Shown: positions 1-10,253, numbered from the stretch's first letter. The stretch is DNA of 64,000 nucleotides from JBKEDS01 sp047975545 (GCA_047975545.1 JBKEDS010000008.1:156577-220576), one strand, 5' to 3'. Notes: a model not told the origin generated them from the sequence alone. Made by a program: numbers and translations.

Positions 1-2678
1 GAGGCTATGGCTATTGCCGAAATCACGGCTTGGCTTGCCAATTGCTTAGGAAAATGAACAACCAGCCTACCGTTTTTGCTTTGCGCTTTAAGCGTTTTTT
101 TTAATGCTGTATCGTGACCTACTTCACCCCAAATATCCAAATTTTGTATTTGCGTTTCACCATTAATAGCCACGTCGAACAAACGCCACCCTGTACAGTC
201 CACACCACCACCCGTACCGTACCAAGGCTCGGTAAAATATAATTCTACTAAATACTCGCCGTCCGGCACAGGGAATTCGTAACGCAATTTATCGGTACCG
301 TACCTGAATTTTTGGAACAACCCCCAATCTTGCGTGTTTTGAATAGGGTCGTAGGTTTTTCGCTGACTGGCATAAAAAGCGGGCAGGTTTTTAAATTCGT
401 CCGACCAAGAATACGCCCCCCAAGAGTCGCTGTCGGTTTTATGCACATCGGCCAACCATAAATTACCAAAGGTATCTTGGTAATCGCCGCCACCACTATT
501 TACCCTGTACAAATAATTATACCCGGGATTTGGTTTTAGTATATTATTATCCTTAAACACCAATGCCTTAAAATTTGGTGCTTCGGGCAACGCGCCCAAC
601 ACAATATAATCCTTTGCTACGGGCCTGCCATTAACATAGCCTACTGCATATAGCACGTTGTATTTTATTTCGGCATTATTCCATTGAAAATGTTTACCCA
701 AGCCGGGGTTTTTAAGTTTTCCCAATGATGCGCCGTCAACATCGTTAAATAACTCTACTTCATCGCAGTTGGAATATACATCGATACCATTTTTTACACC
801 GGGAGTAGCCCAGCGCATAGGCCAAGTATGCGATACGATATATACCATTGGATTGGTTTTGTTGGATGTGTAATTGGCACGGTACATATAAAAGGCATCC
901 AAAGGCTCGCCCCATATTGTAAAAATGCCCTTGTAATTTACCGGGCCGACCTTGTCGATATCCCGATAACCCTCGCCATTTTGCGTTCGGCCCGGATTTT
1001 CGTGCGAATAGAACAGCCAATGGTACTGCCCCACAACTTTATTGTTAACCAATTCGGCCTCGCCTACTTTTATTTCCATAAGCTGCGAAAATCGGTTTTC
1101 GCTTAACGTGCCTTTTTGGTTAAATTCGCCTTCGGTATGTAAATCGGCCGAACGCCAAGCACCATACTCGCCATTAAGCAATTGTTCGGTTAATTCCTCA
1201 CCATAATTAAACGGATTACCGCCATAGGTTCCCGACCAGTTTTGAACCACGTTCCAATCGGTGCCTTCGCCGCCATTACAGGTGGTAACTATACGCTGTT
1301 TTGCGGCAATGGGGTCCAAACTTCTAATAATTTCGGTACATCCCTCGGCAAAATCCTTGGGAATGGTACTTTCGTTTTGAAGCCCCCACATGACTATGGA
1401 TGGATTGTTTCGGCGTTCCTTAATCCATTCTTTCAGCAAGGTTTTAAAATTTGCCTTAAACTCGGGCGTATCGTACCAAATATGTGCCGAAAATTGGCTC
1501 CAAAACAAAATGCCTTCTTTATCTAAAAGTTCTTGGTATTTTAAATTATGGGGCTGATGCCCTTCGCGAAACGCATTGTAACCGGCCGCTTTAAACTTTT
1601 TGATACGGGCTTCTATTTCCTCGTGCGAAAACGCATGGCTTTTTCCTATTAAATGCTCGTACTCGCAAGTACCATTAAGAAACACGGGCTGATTGTTTAT
1701 AAAAAACCGATTGTCGTTGCCTTCCCGATTTATCGGCCAACTTACCCAACGAATACCATAAGGCGTGGTTACAGCGTCGATAAGGGTACCGTTTTCATAA
1801 ACCTCTGTGGTTAAACTGTATAAATACGGGGTTTCGGGACTCCATAATCTGGGACTGGAAATTTCGGGAAAGGTTTGTTTAATTTCTTCTAATCCTAAAA
1901 AGTTTTCAATTTCGGTTTTTGTTGAAGCCACTTTTTCCCCATCGGTATTAAAAAGCGTATTGATTACCGAAATGGATTTGGCTTTTTTACTATAATTTTT
2001 TAATTCGGTTGTTACGTGGAGCAATGCCTTTTCTTTAGTTGTAGCATCGTCATTCCAGATATGAACACCAAATGGCTCTATGCGTACATTATTGGTTACC
2101 ACCAACGCTACCGGCCTGAAAATGCCCATAGGTTGCGAGCCTTCGGAAAACCCCCATTCGCCCGAACAACCACCACACACCCAAGGTAAATTGGCTATAA
2201 AAGCAGGATGTTCGGCTTTTACCACTATTGTGTTTTCGTTTTCAAAATTTATAGCTTGGGTTATATTTAAGGTGAAGGTGGTACGCCCCCCTTTATGTTC
2301 GCCTACTTTTTTGCCGTTAACCCAAACGGTGGCATAGGAGCCTACGCCTTCGAAAAACAGAAAATGCTGTTTATTCTTGTCGGCTTTATTCAAATTCAAG
2401 GTTTTGTAATACCATGCCGTACCATGCAAATTGCCATGCTTCATACGGCGGTAACCGTAATACTGGTCCCAATTATGGGGTACGTCTACGGTTTTCCAAG
2501 TGCTGTCGACCTGTAATTTTTTTACAAAGTCGTTGTCGGGCATACCAATACTATCCAAAACAAGGGTTTGCCAGTTTTCGTTTAGCGACACAACTTGTCT
2601 TATTTCTTGATTATCGTTCTTATTACACGAAAAAACCAATATGCAACAAACGACGATTATGTATTTCAAACCCTTCAT
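1..2678 (-). CDS. GH2 glycoside hydrolase with C-terminal malectin-like domain, lipoprotein (3' end cut by window edge)
   Basis: The reading frame is open from an ATG at 2676-2678 to the left edge, about 892 codons, so the C-terminus is missing. The N-terminus is a lipoprotein signal (hydrophobic stretch ending ILVFSC, then NKND). A GH2 sugar-binding domain follows (VPHNWDQYYGYRR, VWVNGKKVGEHKGG), then an immunoglobulin-like domain and a TIM barrel. The likely acid/base is Glu436 in MWGLQNEST and the likely nucleophile Glu504 in NGEYGAW. The last 180 or so residues read like a malectin carbohydrate-binding domain (YLVELYFTEPWYGTGG, RLFDVAINGE). GH2 members cleave beta-galactosides, beta-glucuronides and related bonds, and the exact substrate cannot be read here. 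The gene lies 9 bp downstream of the GH138-like gene and is probably in the same transcript. A periplasmic or surface location is inferred from the lipobox. Confidence 0.88.
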   Translation of the reverse strand, partial: MKGLKYIIVVCCILVFSCNKNDNQEIRQVVSLNENWQTLVLDSIGMPDNDFVKKLQVDSTWKTVDVPHNWDQYYGYRRMKHGNLHGTAWYYKTLNLNKADKNKQHFLFFEGVGSYATVWVNGKKVGEHKGGRTTFTLNITQAINFENENTIVVKAEHPAFIANLPWVCGGCSGEWGFSEGSQPMGIFRPVALVVTNNVRIEPFGVHIWNDDATTKEKALLHVTTELKNYSKKAKSISVINTLFNTDGEKVASTKTEIENFLGLEEIKQTFPEISSPRLWSPETPYLYSLTTEVYENGTLIDAVTTPYGIRWVSWPINREGNDNRFFINNQPVFLNGTCEYEHLIGKSHAFSHEEIEARIKKFKAAGYNAFREGHQPHNLKYQELLDKEGILFWSQFSAHIWYDTPEFKANFKTLLKEWIKERRNNPSIVMWGLQNESTIPKDFAEGCTEIIRSLDPIAAKQRIVTTCNGGEGTDWNVVQNWSGTYGGNPFNYGEELTEQLLNGEYGAWRSADLHTEGEFNQKGTLSENRFSQLMEIKVGEAELVNNKVVGQYHWLFYSHENPGRTQNGEGYRDIDKVGPVNYKGIFTIWGEPLDAFYMYRANYTSNKTNPMVYIVSHTWPMRWATPGVKNGIDVYSNCDEVELFNDVDGASLGKLKNPGLGKHFQWNNAEIKYNVLYAVGYVNGRPVAKDYIVLGALPEAPNFKALVFKDNNILKPNPGYNYLYRVNSGGGDYQDTFGNLWLADVHKTDSDSWGAYSWSDEFKNLPAFYASQRKTYDPIQNTQDWGLFQKFRYGTDKLRYEFPVPDGEYLVELYFTEPWYGTGGGVDCTGWRLFDVAINGETQIQNLDIWGEVGHDTALKKTLKAQSKNGRLVVHFPKQLASQAVISAIAIA

Positions 2679-2687
2679 TTTAAAACT

Positions 2688-5363
2688 TTAATAAAACAAC
2701 CAATCAACGGCTTCTTTTTCGTCTTTATCGATTAAGCCTACATCCCTTGACGTTATAGTTTGGTTGGCATCGATAAACCCCAACAATAATACACGACCTT
2801 TGCCCAACACCAATTCGTTTTCGCCTGACTGAAAGGCATAGGTGTGGATATTAACCCGAGGCAAGCCTTTTAATTTTAAGGCATTGGCCAAAACAACCTC
2901 GGCCTCGCCACGGGCATTTCCCGCTGCATTGGTTTCCAAACTTGGCGGAAACAAATACCGCTTTTGGTCGGTATTGAAATACCCCACTACTAATTTCACG
3001 GGCTTGTTGGTTTTAAATTTTAGGTGAACGCCATTCGCTATCTGTTCTTGTTCACTTAAAACAATTCCTTTTAAATTTTGAAGTTCGGGCGCTAAGGCCA
3101 TAATTTCCGAAACATCGGTACCATAGACTTTTGTGCCGTTTTGCATTGTATAATTTTTGGTAAAACTACCCAACATTTCAACATTTACCGATTGCCAAGG
3201 CTCAATATTTGGCTTTGAAATTTTTCCGTCTTTTGAAATTTTTAAACGCTCAATGTTACGCTTAAAGTTGGTAAGTTCCCTTTCGTAATGTGGTAATAAT
3301 TCCTCCCATGTTTTATTGTTGCCATCGTCGCCTCCGATGGGTATCCGGCGTTGCGAGGTTTGCATACTGTTGGCATACAAATAGGTGTCTTTGGTACGGT
3401 TTACCAAATCCTGATAATACGTTATACTTTTTTCCAAATGCGGAAGTGCTTCGTTTAAATCGGCAATATCGCTGGAGTAGCTATAACGCAACACCAATAT
3501 AGCCGCCTTCACTTTTTCCGAAAAAAAATTGGCAAAATCGTTATAGCAATATACGTCGTTTTTTAAACGTTCGAATTCGGCTTGGTCTTTGGTTACGTGG
3601 GTAGCGGCCAAATCTATGGCCGCTACCGCTTTTTGCCCATGCTGTACAATTTCGGTAATAATTTGCAAGGGCGTTTCGCCTTCATGGGGTTGTTGTTCCC
3701 ATTCTTTTTTTGCATATTCGAGAAGAATTTCGCCAACAGGGCCACAAGATTCGTAAAATCCGGGATATACCCGCCATTTATATGGGTTTACCAATTGGCT
3801 TTCGAACATACCCAGTAACAGCGTTTGGCGGTTGCCCTCGGTAATACCAAAGCGGCGTAGGGTTTTTGGGGCTATTTCGCCCGACTCCTCATAAGCGGCA
3901 AGAATATGTTCGCCCGCTTGTAAATTGGTGCCATATTTTTTTGCGAGGGTTTCGCCCCAAAAGTTTATTTCGTCCGTTCGCTGCCTGTTGCTTTCCCAAG
4001 CATAACGTGCCCATGCTTTGTACCAAATCCAATCGCGTTCCATTTCCAATAGCCTCGGTTCAGTTTTGTCGGGCGCATACGGCCAATCCCAGTACGACGT
4101 TTGCGGATATAAATGTAGGGCATTGGCACCATGGACGTTGTGCATAGCTAAAACACTTTTTTGGATAAAATCGGGCGAACCAAACCTAAAAGGCTCCAAA
4201 TTTGCCAAAACATGCACGTTGGATATATGGGTAGAACCCGCAGCACTTAACTGTTGGTGAATCTCGGACCAAGGGCCGCGCGGTTGATATGTTGTTAAGG
4301 ACTCGCCATTGTACTTGTGCATGGTATACAGATTTTGGTAAAGCGGCAGGGCCTTTTCCATAACCAATGGCGCATCGGTATCGTGGGCACGTAAAATAAT
4401 GGGCGGCTCAGTGGTCGTGCCCAAGGCTTTTAACCCGTCCTTAACGCCCGGTATAATGGTTTGGGTAAACCACTCGACATCGTATTCCCGCTCCATAGCT
4501 TCGCCGAGCGCTACCAACAACCCTACATTCGGATATTTTTCAACAAAAGCGGCAATGGATTTTTGGGTATAGTCGGCAATAAGGGGTACTATCGGCCTGG
4601 AACGGTCTTGGGTTTTTATATTGTAATGCTCGGCAAAAGGCTTGGACACCATAATATTATAGAACATTTGAATAACCCAAATACCCCGCTTATTGGCCTC
4701 TTCGGTAATAAACTTAAAAATGGCCTCGTTTTTTTTGAAATCCTCATCGCTTACCTCAACCGCAAACGGATAATCCTTTAATTTTACCAACGAAGCAAAC
4801 GGATGCCCGTTCCAAAGGTAAAGCGAATTATAACGGTTTTCAACCATCATATCCAAGTAGTCTATCCAAAGTTCCTTATTGTAAAACCATGGGAAATTTT
4901 CGGGTGTATAGGGATATTCATAAACCGCTCGGCCTGGTAAATATTCCATTTTCTGAACACCTATAACAGTACCTCGCAACACCATTTCGGGCGCATCCTG
5001 TAAATCAATTTCTTGCGGGAGCGTTCCTCCTTCCCTAACCATATCGGTTAATTTTAAAGCACCGTAAAGTGCTCCGGAAGCATCGGCGCCTTCAACATAA
5101 ATACTATTATTTATTGTATGGATTTTAAAACTTTCTTTTTGGGTAAGATTCTTGTTTTCTGAAAGCACAACAACATGCCCTGTTTCATCATCGGGAATTT
5201 GGGCTGCTCGTTCAACTTGAAATCCTTTTTCGTGTAATGCTTCCTGAAGTTTATCTGCCCCAAAAACATGTCTTGGCTGCGATTCGTCGACCACAATAGT
5301 TACCTGCAAACCGGTGTTGCACGAAATAATTAAAATGAATATGAAAAAGCATAAATACCGCAT
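2688..5363 (-). CDS. GH138-like / GH67-like alpha-uronidase, lipoprotein
   Basis: The chosen start (ATG 5361-5363) gives a clean lipoprotein signal, MRYLCFFIFILIISC. A longer in-frame start at 5474 would overlap the upstream gene and bury the signal. The 891-residue protein opens with an alpha-glucuronidase-type N-terminal domain (residues about 20-115, ending GALYGALKLTDMVREGG). A TIM-barrel-like core follows (WIDYLDMMVENRYNSLYLWNGHPF, GIWVIQMFYNI, VGLLVALGEAMEREY) and then a helical C-terminal region. Glu288 (LGEAM) and Glu354 (YNGES) are plausible catalytic residues. This layout resembles GH67/GH115, and also GH138, the alpha-galacturonidase family known from RG-II chain A. Given the RG-II-like neighbourhood I favour GH138, but that is inference. 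It sits 10 bp after the propeller/TIM-barrel fusion gene. Confidence 0.62.
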   Translation of the reverse strand: MRYLCFFIFILIISCNTGLQVTIVVDESQPRHVFGADKLQEALHEKGFQVERAAQIPDDETGHVVVLSENKNLTQKESFKIHTINNSIYVEGADASGALYGALKLTDMVREGGTLPQEIDLQDAPEMVLRGTVIGVQKMEYLPGRAVYEYPYTPENFPWFYNKELWIDYLDMMVENRYNSLYLWNGHPFASLVKLKDYPFAVEVSDEDFKKNEAIFKFITEEANKRGIWVIQMFYNIMVSKPFAEHYNIKTQDRSRPIVPLIADYTQKSIAAFVEKYPNVGLLVALGEAMEREYDVEWFTQTIIPGVKDGLKALGTTTEPPIILRAHDTDAPLVMEKALPLYQNLYTMHKYNGESLTTYQPRGPWSEIHQQLSAAGSTHISNVHVLANLEPFRFGSPDFIQKSVLAMHNVHGANALHLYPQTSYWDWPYAPDKTEPRLLEMERDWIWYKAWARYAWESNRQRTDEINFWGETLAKKYGTNLQAGEHILAAYEESGEIAPKTLRRFGITEGNRQTLLLGMFESQLVNPYKWRVYPGFYESCGPVGEILLEYAKKEWEQQPHEGETPLQIITEIVQHGQKAVAAIDLAATHVTKDQAEFERLKNDVYCYNDFANFFSEKVKAAILVLRYSYSSDIADLNEALPHLEKSITYYQDLVNRTKDTYLYANSMQTSQRRIPIGGDDGNNKTWEELLPHYERELTNFKRNIERLKISKDGKISKPNIEPWQSVNVEMLGSFTKNYTMQNGTKVYGTDVSEIMALAPELQNLKGIVLSEQEQIANGVHLKFKTNKPVKLVVGYFNTDQKRYLFPPSLETNAAGNARGEAEVVLANALKLKGLPRVNIHTYAFQSGENELVLGKGRVLLLGFIDANQTITSRDVGLIDKDEKEAVDWLFY

Positions 5364-5373
5364 GTTTTGTTTT

Positions 5374-7305
5374 TTACTGTTTGTTTTGAAACACTTTTTT
5401 AAGATAGGCCGCATTTGCACCGTAATTCCGCACAACGTTGTGAACATCGGTAGTATCTCTGGAGCGCTCGACAATAAGCCAACCTTTCCAGTGCATATTG
5501 CCCAAGGTTTCCTTGATTTTCGGTAGGTCTATGGCCGTATCGTTTTCCAACCAAACGCCATCGGTATTCGAGGCGTGTATTTCGCCTATATTATCGCGCC
5601 CTAAGGTTTTTAGCTCCGATGAAATATCGCGGCCGTTTTTAATGGCATTGGCAAAATTGAAAGCTATTTTTATGTTTCGGTTATCTATTTCTTCCAGCAA
5701 TTTTTTTTCTTCTTCGGCCGAAAGCGAGGTTTCAATGGCTATAATTCCGTTAATTTTTTCGACTTGCTCGCCCGCCCAACGCAAACGCTCGACAATAGCT
5801 GGGCGCAACTCGGGGTGTTTAACCAAATCGCCTTGTGTGCCAAGCGGTAAATAAGCCACTTCAACATTAAAGGTTTTCATAACCTCGATACAATCCTGCA
5901 CCATACGCTTTACCGTTGGCCGCTCGGCAAAGGACTGCCCGTAAAACCCGGACATGGCTACGGAACTAATACCTACACCCGTTTCGACCATTTTTTGTTT
6001 AAACACCCTAACACTTGCGGTATCGCCATTAACAAATTTACTATCGAAAGTTTCGCGACTGCCCAAACCGCCCATATCCATTTCAATGGCATCGGCACCT
6101 ATTTCCTTGGCACGCTCGAAAGCCCCGAGCTTTTGGCGTTTTAAAATCATCCAATCGCATACGGCTATTTGATAACGCTCTTTGGTTGGCCCCGGCCATT
6201 GTCCGTTGATAATGGGAAAGGTTACCAACCTGTTTGGGTCTATTTTTACGTATTTAATTTTTTGGCGCCGCCATGTGTAAATGGCATGCAGCATACCGTC
6301 CTTCCCTTGAATAATGGCCGGATAGGAATACTGGCTTATTTTTGAATCCTCCAGCACCAAAGCGGCATTCCAATTAATACCGTCGTTGGAAATGGCTATA
6401 TTTAACGGACTTCGGTAGCCTTTACTCATATCGGTATTTGGCCAAACGTGGTTGTATATTAGGGCATGCTTACCGTTTTTCATGGTAACGGCATCGGTAC
6501 CCGAACTGTTGTTGGGCATGTTAAGCAGCTCTAAATCCGACCATGTTTTGCCATTATCGGACGACCACGTACTAAACAACTGCCGGTTGCGAGTGCGACC
6601 TATTTGTTGTAATTTACCGTTATCGTGAAACAATACGCTTGGTTGAATGGCATTTATATCGCTTTTCCCTTTAGGAAGCGTATCGCCCATAACCCAGGTT
6701 TTACCGAAATCGGGAGTAGACTCCACACGTAAATTCCAACCGTGCTCTTCGGTACTGGACGGTAATAGCAAATTACCATTTTGTAATAAAACAGGCTTAT
6801 TTTTAATAGGGCCTAAAAAGCCTTCGGGCATTTTTTCGGGTGCGGACCAGGTTTCGCCATTATCGGAAGAGCGCATAAGCATACCCCACCAAGTGGACGG
6901 ACTTGACCCTATTTTATAAAACAGCATTAAATCGCCATCGGGGATTTGGTACAACACCGGATTCCATGTGGGGTAACGGAGCGTATCGTTTATTATACCG
7001 TTAGCCACCTCGACACCTTTTGTCCAAGCGCCGTTTTTGCGCTTGCTTACCCAAATGCCTACATCGGGATGGCGTTCGTGGGTACCGCCAAACCACGAAG
7101 CCACCAAGTCGCCATTTGTGGTTTCGACAATAGTGGCGGCATGGCAGGACGGATATGGCGCCCCGTTATTTACAAATTCTTCTAAAACGATGCCTTCTTT
7201 CCATGTTTTATCCGCTAATGTCATTGGCTTTTCTTCGGTTTTTGGTTTACAGCTTCCAAGAAAGATTATAGCTAATAACATTAAAATAAGTTGGGATTTT
7301 TTCAT
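5374..7305 (-). CDS. Fusion of BNR/sialidase-fold glycosidase and xylose-isomerase-like TIM barrel, lipoprotein
   Basis: The 643-residue protein has a lipoprotein signal (LLAIIFLGSC, Cys19). Residues about 35-360 form a sialidase-type beta-propeller with four Asp-box-like repeats (SSDNGETW near 147, TPDFGKTW near 197, SSDNGKTW near 249, SNDGINW near 306). Residues about 377-640 are a different fold, a sugar isomerase/epimerase TIM barrel (FERAKEIGADAIEMDMGG, GIIAIETS, EIHASNTDG, GWLIVERS). Likely metal or catalytic positions are Glu525, His577 and Glu613. The two halves are joined in frame with no stop between them. Propellers of this class cleave ketosidic sugars such as sialic acid, and RG-II contains the keto-sugars Kdo and DHA. 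Hydrolysis of a keto-sugar followed by isomerisation is an attractive but unproven job. It is preceded by the 194-bp gap at 7306-7499 and followed 10 bp later by the GH138-like gene. Confidence 0.7.
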   Translation of the reverse strand: MKKSQLILMLLAIIFLGSCKPKTEEKPMTLADKTWKEGIVLEEFVNNGAPYPSCHAATIVETTNGDLVASWFGGTHERHPDVGIWVSKRKNGAWTKGVEVANGIINDTLRYPTWNPVLYQIPDGDLMLFYKIGSSPSTWWGMLMRSSDNGETWSAPEKMPEGFLGPIKNKPVLLQNGNLLLPSSTEEHGWNLRVESTPDFGKTWVMGDTLPKGKSDINAIQPSVLFHDNGKLQQIGRTRNRQLFSTWSSDNGKTWSDLELLNMPNNSSGTDAVTMKNGKHALIYNHVWPNTDMSKGYRSPLNIAISNDGINWNAALVLEDSKISQYSYPAIIQGKDGMLHAIYTWRRQKIKYVKIDPNRLVTFPIINGQWPGPTKERYQIAVCDWMILKRQKLGAFERAKEIGADAIEMDMGGLGSRETFDSKFVNGDTASVRVFKQKMVETGVGISSVAMSGFYGQSFAERPTVKRMVQDCIEVMKTFNVEVAYLPLGTQGDLVKHPELRPAIVERLRWAGEQVEKINGIIAIETSLSAEEEKKLLEEIDNRNIKIAFNFANAIKNGRDISSELKTLGRDNIGEIHASNTDGVWLENDTAIDLPKIKETLGNMHWKGWLIVERSRDTTDVHNVVRNYGANAAYLKKVFQNKQ

Positions 7306-7499
7306 GCTTTTTTTTAATTTTTTATTATCGTTTAACTTTCGATGATTTAAAATAAAAGACTGCTTCGTATGCTCGCAGTAACGTTTGGATTTTCGTATTT
7401 CTTCAAAATTTTAAAATCCTTTTCAAACCTTAAAAACAAGTGTTAAATATACACTATTTTATTTGATATGGTTTTTACATTCGGTTTTTGAACGATTTT
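7306..7499. other. 194-bp intergenic region, possible promoter leader
   Basis: This is the only sizeable gap between 31664 and 1, lying between the GH78 stop and the start of the propeller/TIM-barrel fusion gene. It is very AT-rich and carries a degenerate REP-like half-palindrome at 7358-7383. A new promoter for the last three genes is possible. I found no convincing match to the Bacteroidota -33/-7 consensus and no clear U-tailed hairpin after the GH78 stop. Confidence 0.3.
7358..7383. repeat. REP-like palindromic half-element
   Basis: The 26 bases contain GCTTCG and CTCGCAGTAACG separated by a few bases. This is the same wording as the right half of the palindrome at 54009-54083 (GACTGCTTCG...CTCGCAGTGACG). 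It lies entirely within an intergenic gap. It looks like a decayed or minimal copy of that repeat family. Confidence 0.55.
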
Positions 7500-10250
7500 T
7501 TAAAATGCTTTTTTAACTTCAAGACTATATTCCCCTGAAGGCAAATAAAGCACCAACCCATTATTTTCAACTTTAAAATTTGTTTCGTTTAAGGATTGAT
7601 TATTGATAATCACTTTTGAAGCATCCTGAGAAGGCAAATACACCTTTGCCGTTGTATTGACGGGAATTACAACCGTCCATTTCAAGTTTTTGCCTTGCTT
7701 TTGCCAATGGCTTTTTATAAAGCCGTGTACCGATTTGTACGACGCTTTAACATAGGCTAAATTAGTATTGAAATCGGGTTTCATAATAATTTCCTTAAAC
7801 CCCACATGCTCGCTACTGCTTTTTATGCCCGCTATGTTTTCGTAGTACCAAATAAGCAAATCGCCCAAGAGCATAACGTGGTTTTGTGAGTTCATTTCGG
7901 GGTTGGCAGTGTTACCGTTCCACAGTTCCCAAATAGTGGTTGCTCCGTTTTCGACCATATAGCCCCAACTGGGATATGTGGTATTGGAGGCCAACTTGTA
8001 CGCCAAATCGGCACGCCCGTTATCGGACAGGGTTCGCATTAAAAATTGGGTTCCCACAACGCCCGTACTGATATGCCCTTTTTTGTTTACCTCTATTTCA
8101 TAAACCATATTTTGAAATACCTTTTCCCGCAAGCCTTTGGGCACCATATTAAACGCTAGGGGCAACACATTGGCCGTTACGGTATTGTTGGCATAAGTAT
8201 TGGAATTGCTATTGAAATACTTGGTATTAAAAGCTGTTTTAATACTTTTGGCAAGCGTATTGTAATGCTGAATATCGGCCGTATCGGCATTGATTATTTC
8301 CGCAAATTTTTCCATTAATTGCAGCAAGTGATAATAAAATGCACTGGATAGCAGTTCGCCGTCGGTTATTCGGGTTGGGTCTTGCGAGCGGATAATTTCC
8401 AAGGATTCGGGCGGCACGCACCAATCGCCGTACTTATCTTGCGTTATTAACCCATTTTTAAGATAATTGGCTTCCATGTATGCCATCCATTTTTTCATGT
8501 GCGGATAGTGCTTTCGTATACCCTCTGTATCGCCAAACTGTTGGTACAACATATCGGCTACTTTAATATAAGCGCCCTGCCATGTTACCCCATCGCCGTA
8601 ATACCGCCAAAAGGCAGGGGCTACATCGGGAATACCGCCGTCCAAGGTTTGCGCGTATTTTATATCGTCCAACCATTTGGCATAAAGGGTTTGGTTATCG
8701 AATAGGAAACTCTCGCCATAGGCGCCCGTTGTTCTGTCACCCAGCCACGGTTGGCGTTCGTTGCGTTGGGGGCAATCGACAGGCATACCTTTATAATTAT
8801 TGCGAATACCCCAAAAGGCATTTTTAAATATTTGGTTCATGGTTGGGTTGGAGCATTCGAAGGTTCCCGTGGTTTGCATATCATCGTAAGCCACCTTACC
8901 CATAAAATCGGTTAAAGCAGGTTTATATGTATATCCCGAAACTTCTACAAACCTAAAACCATGATATATAAATGCAGGCTCCCAAACTTCTACGCCTTTG
9001 CCCTTTAATATGTAAGTATCGGTGGTTTTGGCATCGCGTAAATTGGCTGTGTAAAGCGAACCATCGCCCTGTAAGGATTCTGCAAATTTCAGACTTATGG
9101 TATCGCCCCGATTTCCCTTCACCTTTATTTGCAACCATCCAGCTATGTTTTGCCCCATATCCAAGATATAATTTCCTTGTTTTGTTTCTGTAATTGAAAC
9201 TGGCACAAGCGAATCCATAATTTTCATGTTCGGGGTCATTTGTGCTTCGGGAAAGCCTCCGGGTTCTTGCACCCACATCATATTCAACCAATTGCTATCG
9301 TCGAAATTAGTTGTATTCCAATCGGGCATTTCCATTCGGGCATCGTAGGTTTCGCCATCGTATTCGTTATTGCTTCTTATAGGGCCGTAAGGAGTGAATT
9401 TCCAACTTTCGTCGGTTTTTATGGTTTCTGTCGAACCGTCTTCATATTCAACATGTAATTGCAAAGCCATTTTTGGAAAGCCAAAGGTTTTTATTTTATA
9501 GGGCTTGTACTCCAAGCGCATGGCAAAAAAACGACCATTGCCCAATATCGTACCAAGGACATTATTGCCTTGTTTTAGGTTTGAAGTTACATCGAACACG
9601 TTGTATTTTATGTTTTTGGTATAATCGGTAGGCACGGGTGCCAATACTTGATCGCCTATTTTTTCGCCATTTATAAAGAGCTCGTACAAGCCCATACCCA
9701 TAATGTAAACCTTAGCTTGTTTAGGCTTTTCTTTTAAATTGAACGCTTTACGCACATACCGAGCCGACAGCCTTGAAAACTGCCCCACGGTATCGCCGGG
9801 AAACAATTGATTATAACCTATCCAGCGGGTCGATTTCCATTCGGCATATGTTAAAATACCCATCCCAAAATATGCTATTTCGCTCCAATTGGATTCGCCC
9901 TTGTTAGTCCATATTTTCACTTTCCAATAGACTTCATCTTTGCTTTTTAAAGGTTTTCCGTTGTAAGTTACATTAATGGAAGTGTTGCTGTTTACCTTAC
10001 CGCTATCCCATAAATCGGCTGTATTATTTTTTAATTTTTCGGATGAAGACGCCATTAGAATGTGATAAGCAGTTTGCTTAACGTTGATATCTTGGCTTGA
10101 TAACTCCCAACTTAACCGTGGCTTTAAAACATCAATGCTTTGGGGATTATCGAGCATTTCGCATTGCAAATTTTTAAGCCCGACCTTGCCTTGCCCCCAT
10201 GCCATGCCCGAAATTAGAAACACCAGTATGTATACCCCTATGCTTTTCAT
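7500..10250 (-). CDS. GH78 alpha-L-rhamnosidase
   Basis: This is a full-length 916-residue GH78 with a Sec signal peptide (MKSIGVYILVFLISGMAWG). Domain order is as in bacterial alpha-L-rhamnosidases. An N-terminal fibronectin-like domain comes first (NPQSIDVLKPRLSWEL near 36-50). A beta-sandwich carbohydrate-binding region follows (GLYELFINGEKIGD, LGNGRFF). The (alpha/alpha)6 catalytic domain carries DCPQRNERQPWLGD, with Asp492, Glu498 and Asp505 as likely catalytic residues. The second acidic motif is GATTIWELWNG. The family releases terminal L-rhamnose by inversion. It lies 3 bp downstream of the (alpha/alpha)6 hydrolase gene, so co-translation is likely. RG-II has several rhamnose linkages, and the linkage specificity cannot be read from sequence. 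Confidence 0.92.
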   Translation of the reverse strand: MKSIGVYILVFLISGMAWGQGKVGLKNLQCEMLDNPQSIDVLKPRLSWELSSQDINVKQTAYHILMASSSEKLKNNTADLWDSGKVNSNTSINVTYNGKPLKSKDEVYWKVKIWTNKGESNWSEIAYFGMGILTYAEWKSTRWIGYNQLFPGDTVGQFSRLSARYVRKAFNLKEKPKQAKVYIMGMGLYELFINGEKIGDQVLAPVPTDYTKNIKYNVFDVTSNLKQGNNVLGTILGNGRFFAMRLEYKPYKIKTFGFPKMALQLHVEYEDGSTETIKTDESWKFTPYGPIRSNNEYDGETYDARMEMPDWNTTNFDDSNWLNMMWVQEPGGFPEAQMTPNMKIMDSLVPVSITETKQGNYILDMGQNIAGWLQIKVKGNRGDTISLKFAESLQGDGSLYTANLRDAKTTDTYILKGKGVEVWEPAFIYHGFRFVEVSGYTYKPALTDFMGKVAYDDMQTTGTFECSNPTMNQIFKNAFWGIRNNYKGMPVDCPQRNERQPWLGDRTTGAYGESFLFDNQTLYAKWLDDIKYAQTLDGGIPDVAPAFWRYYGDGVTWQGAYIKVADMLYQQFGDTEGIRKHYPHMKKWMAYMEANYLKNGLITQDKYGDWCVPPESLEIIRSQDPTRITDGELLSSAFYYHLLQLMEKFAEIINADTADIQHYNTLAKSIKTAFNTKYFNSNSNTYANNTVTANVLPLAFNMVPKGLREKVFQNMVYEIEVNKKGHISTGVVGTQFLMRTLSDNGRADLAYKLASNTTYPSWGYMVENGATTIWELWNGNTANPEMNSQNHVMLLGDLLIWYYENIAGIKSSSEHVGFKEIIMKPDFNTNLAYVKASYKSVHGFIKSHWQKQGKNLKWTVVIPVNTTAKVYLPSQDASKVIINNQSLNETNFKVENNGLVLYLPSGEYSLEVKKAF

Positions 10251-10253
10251 ATT

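Noticed and set aside
5364..5474. An N-terminal extension of the GH138-like protein from an ATG at 5474
   Set aside because: It overlaps the end of the propeller/TIM-barrel gene and hides a perfect lipoprotein signal that begins at 5363.
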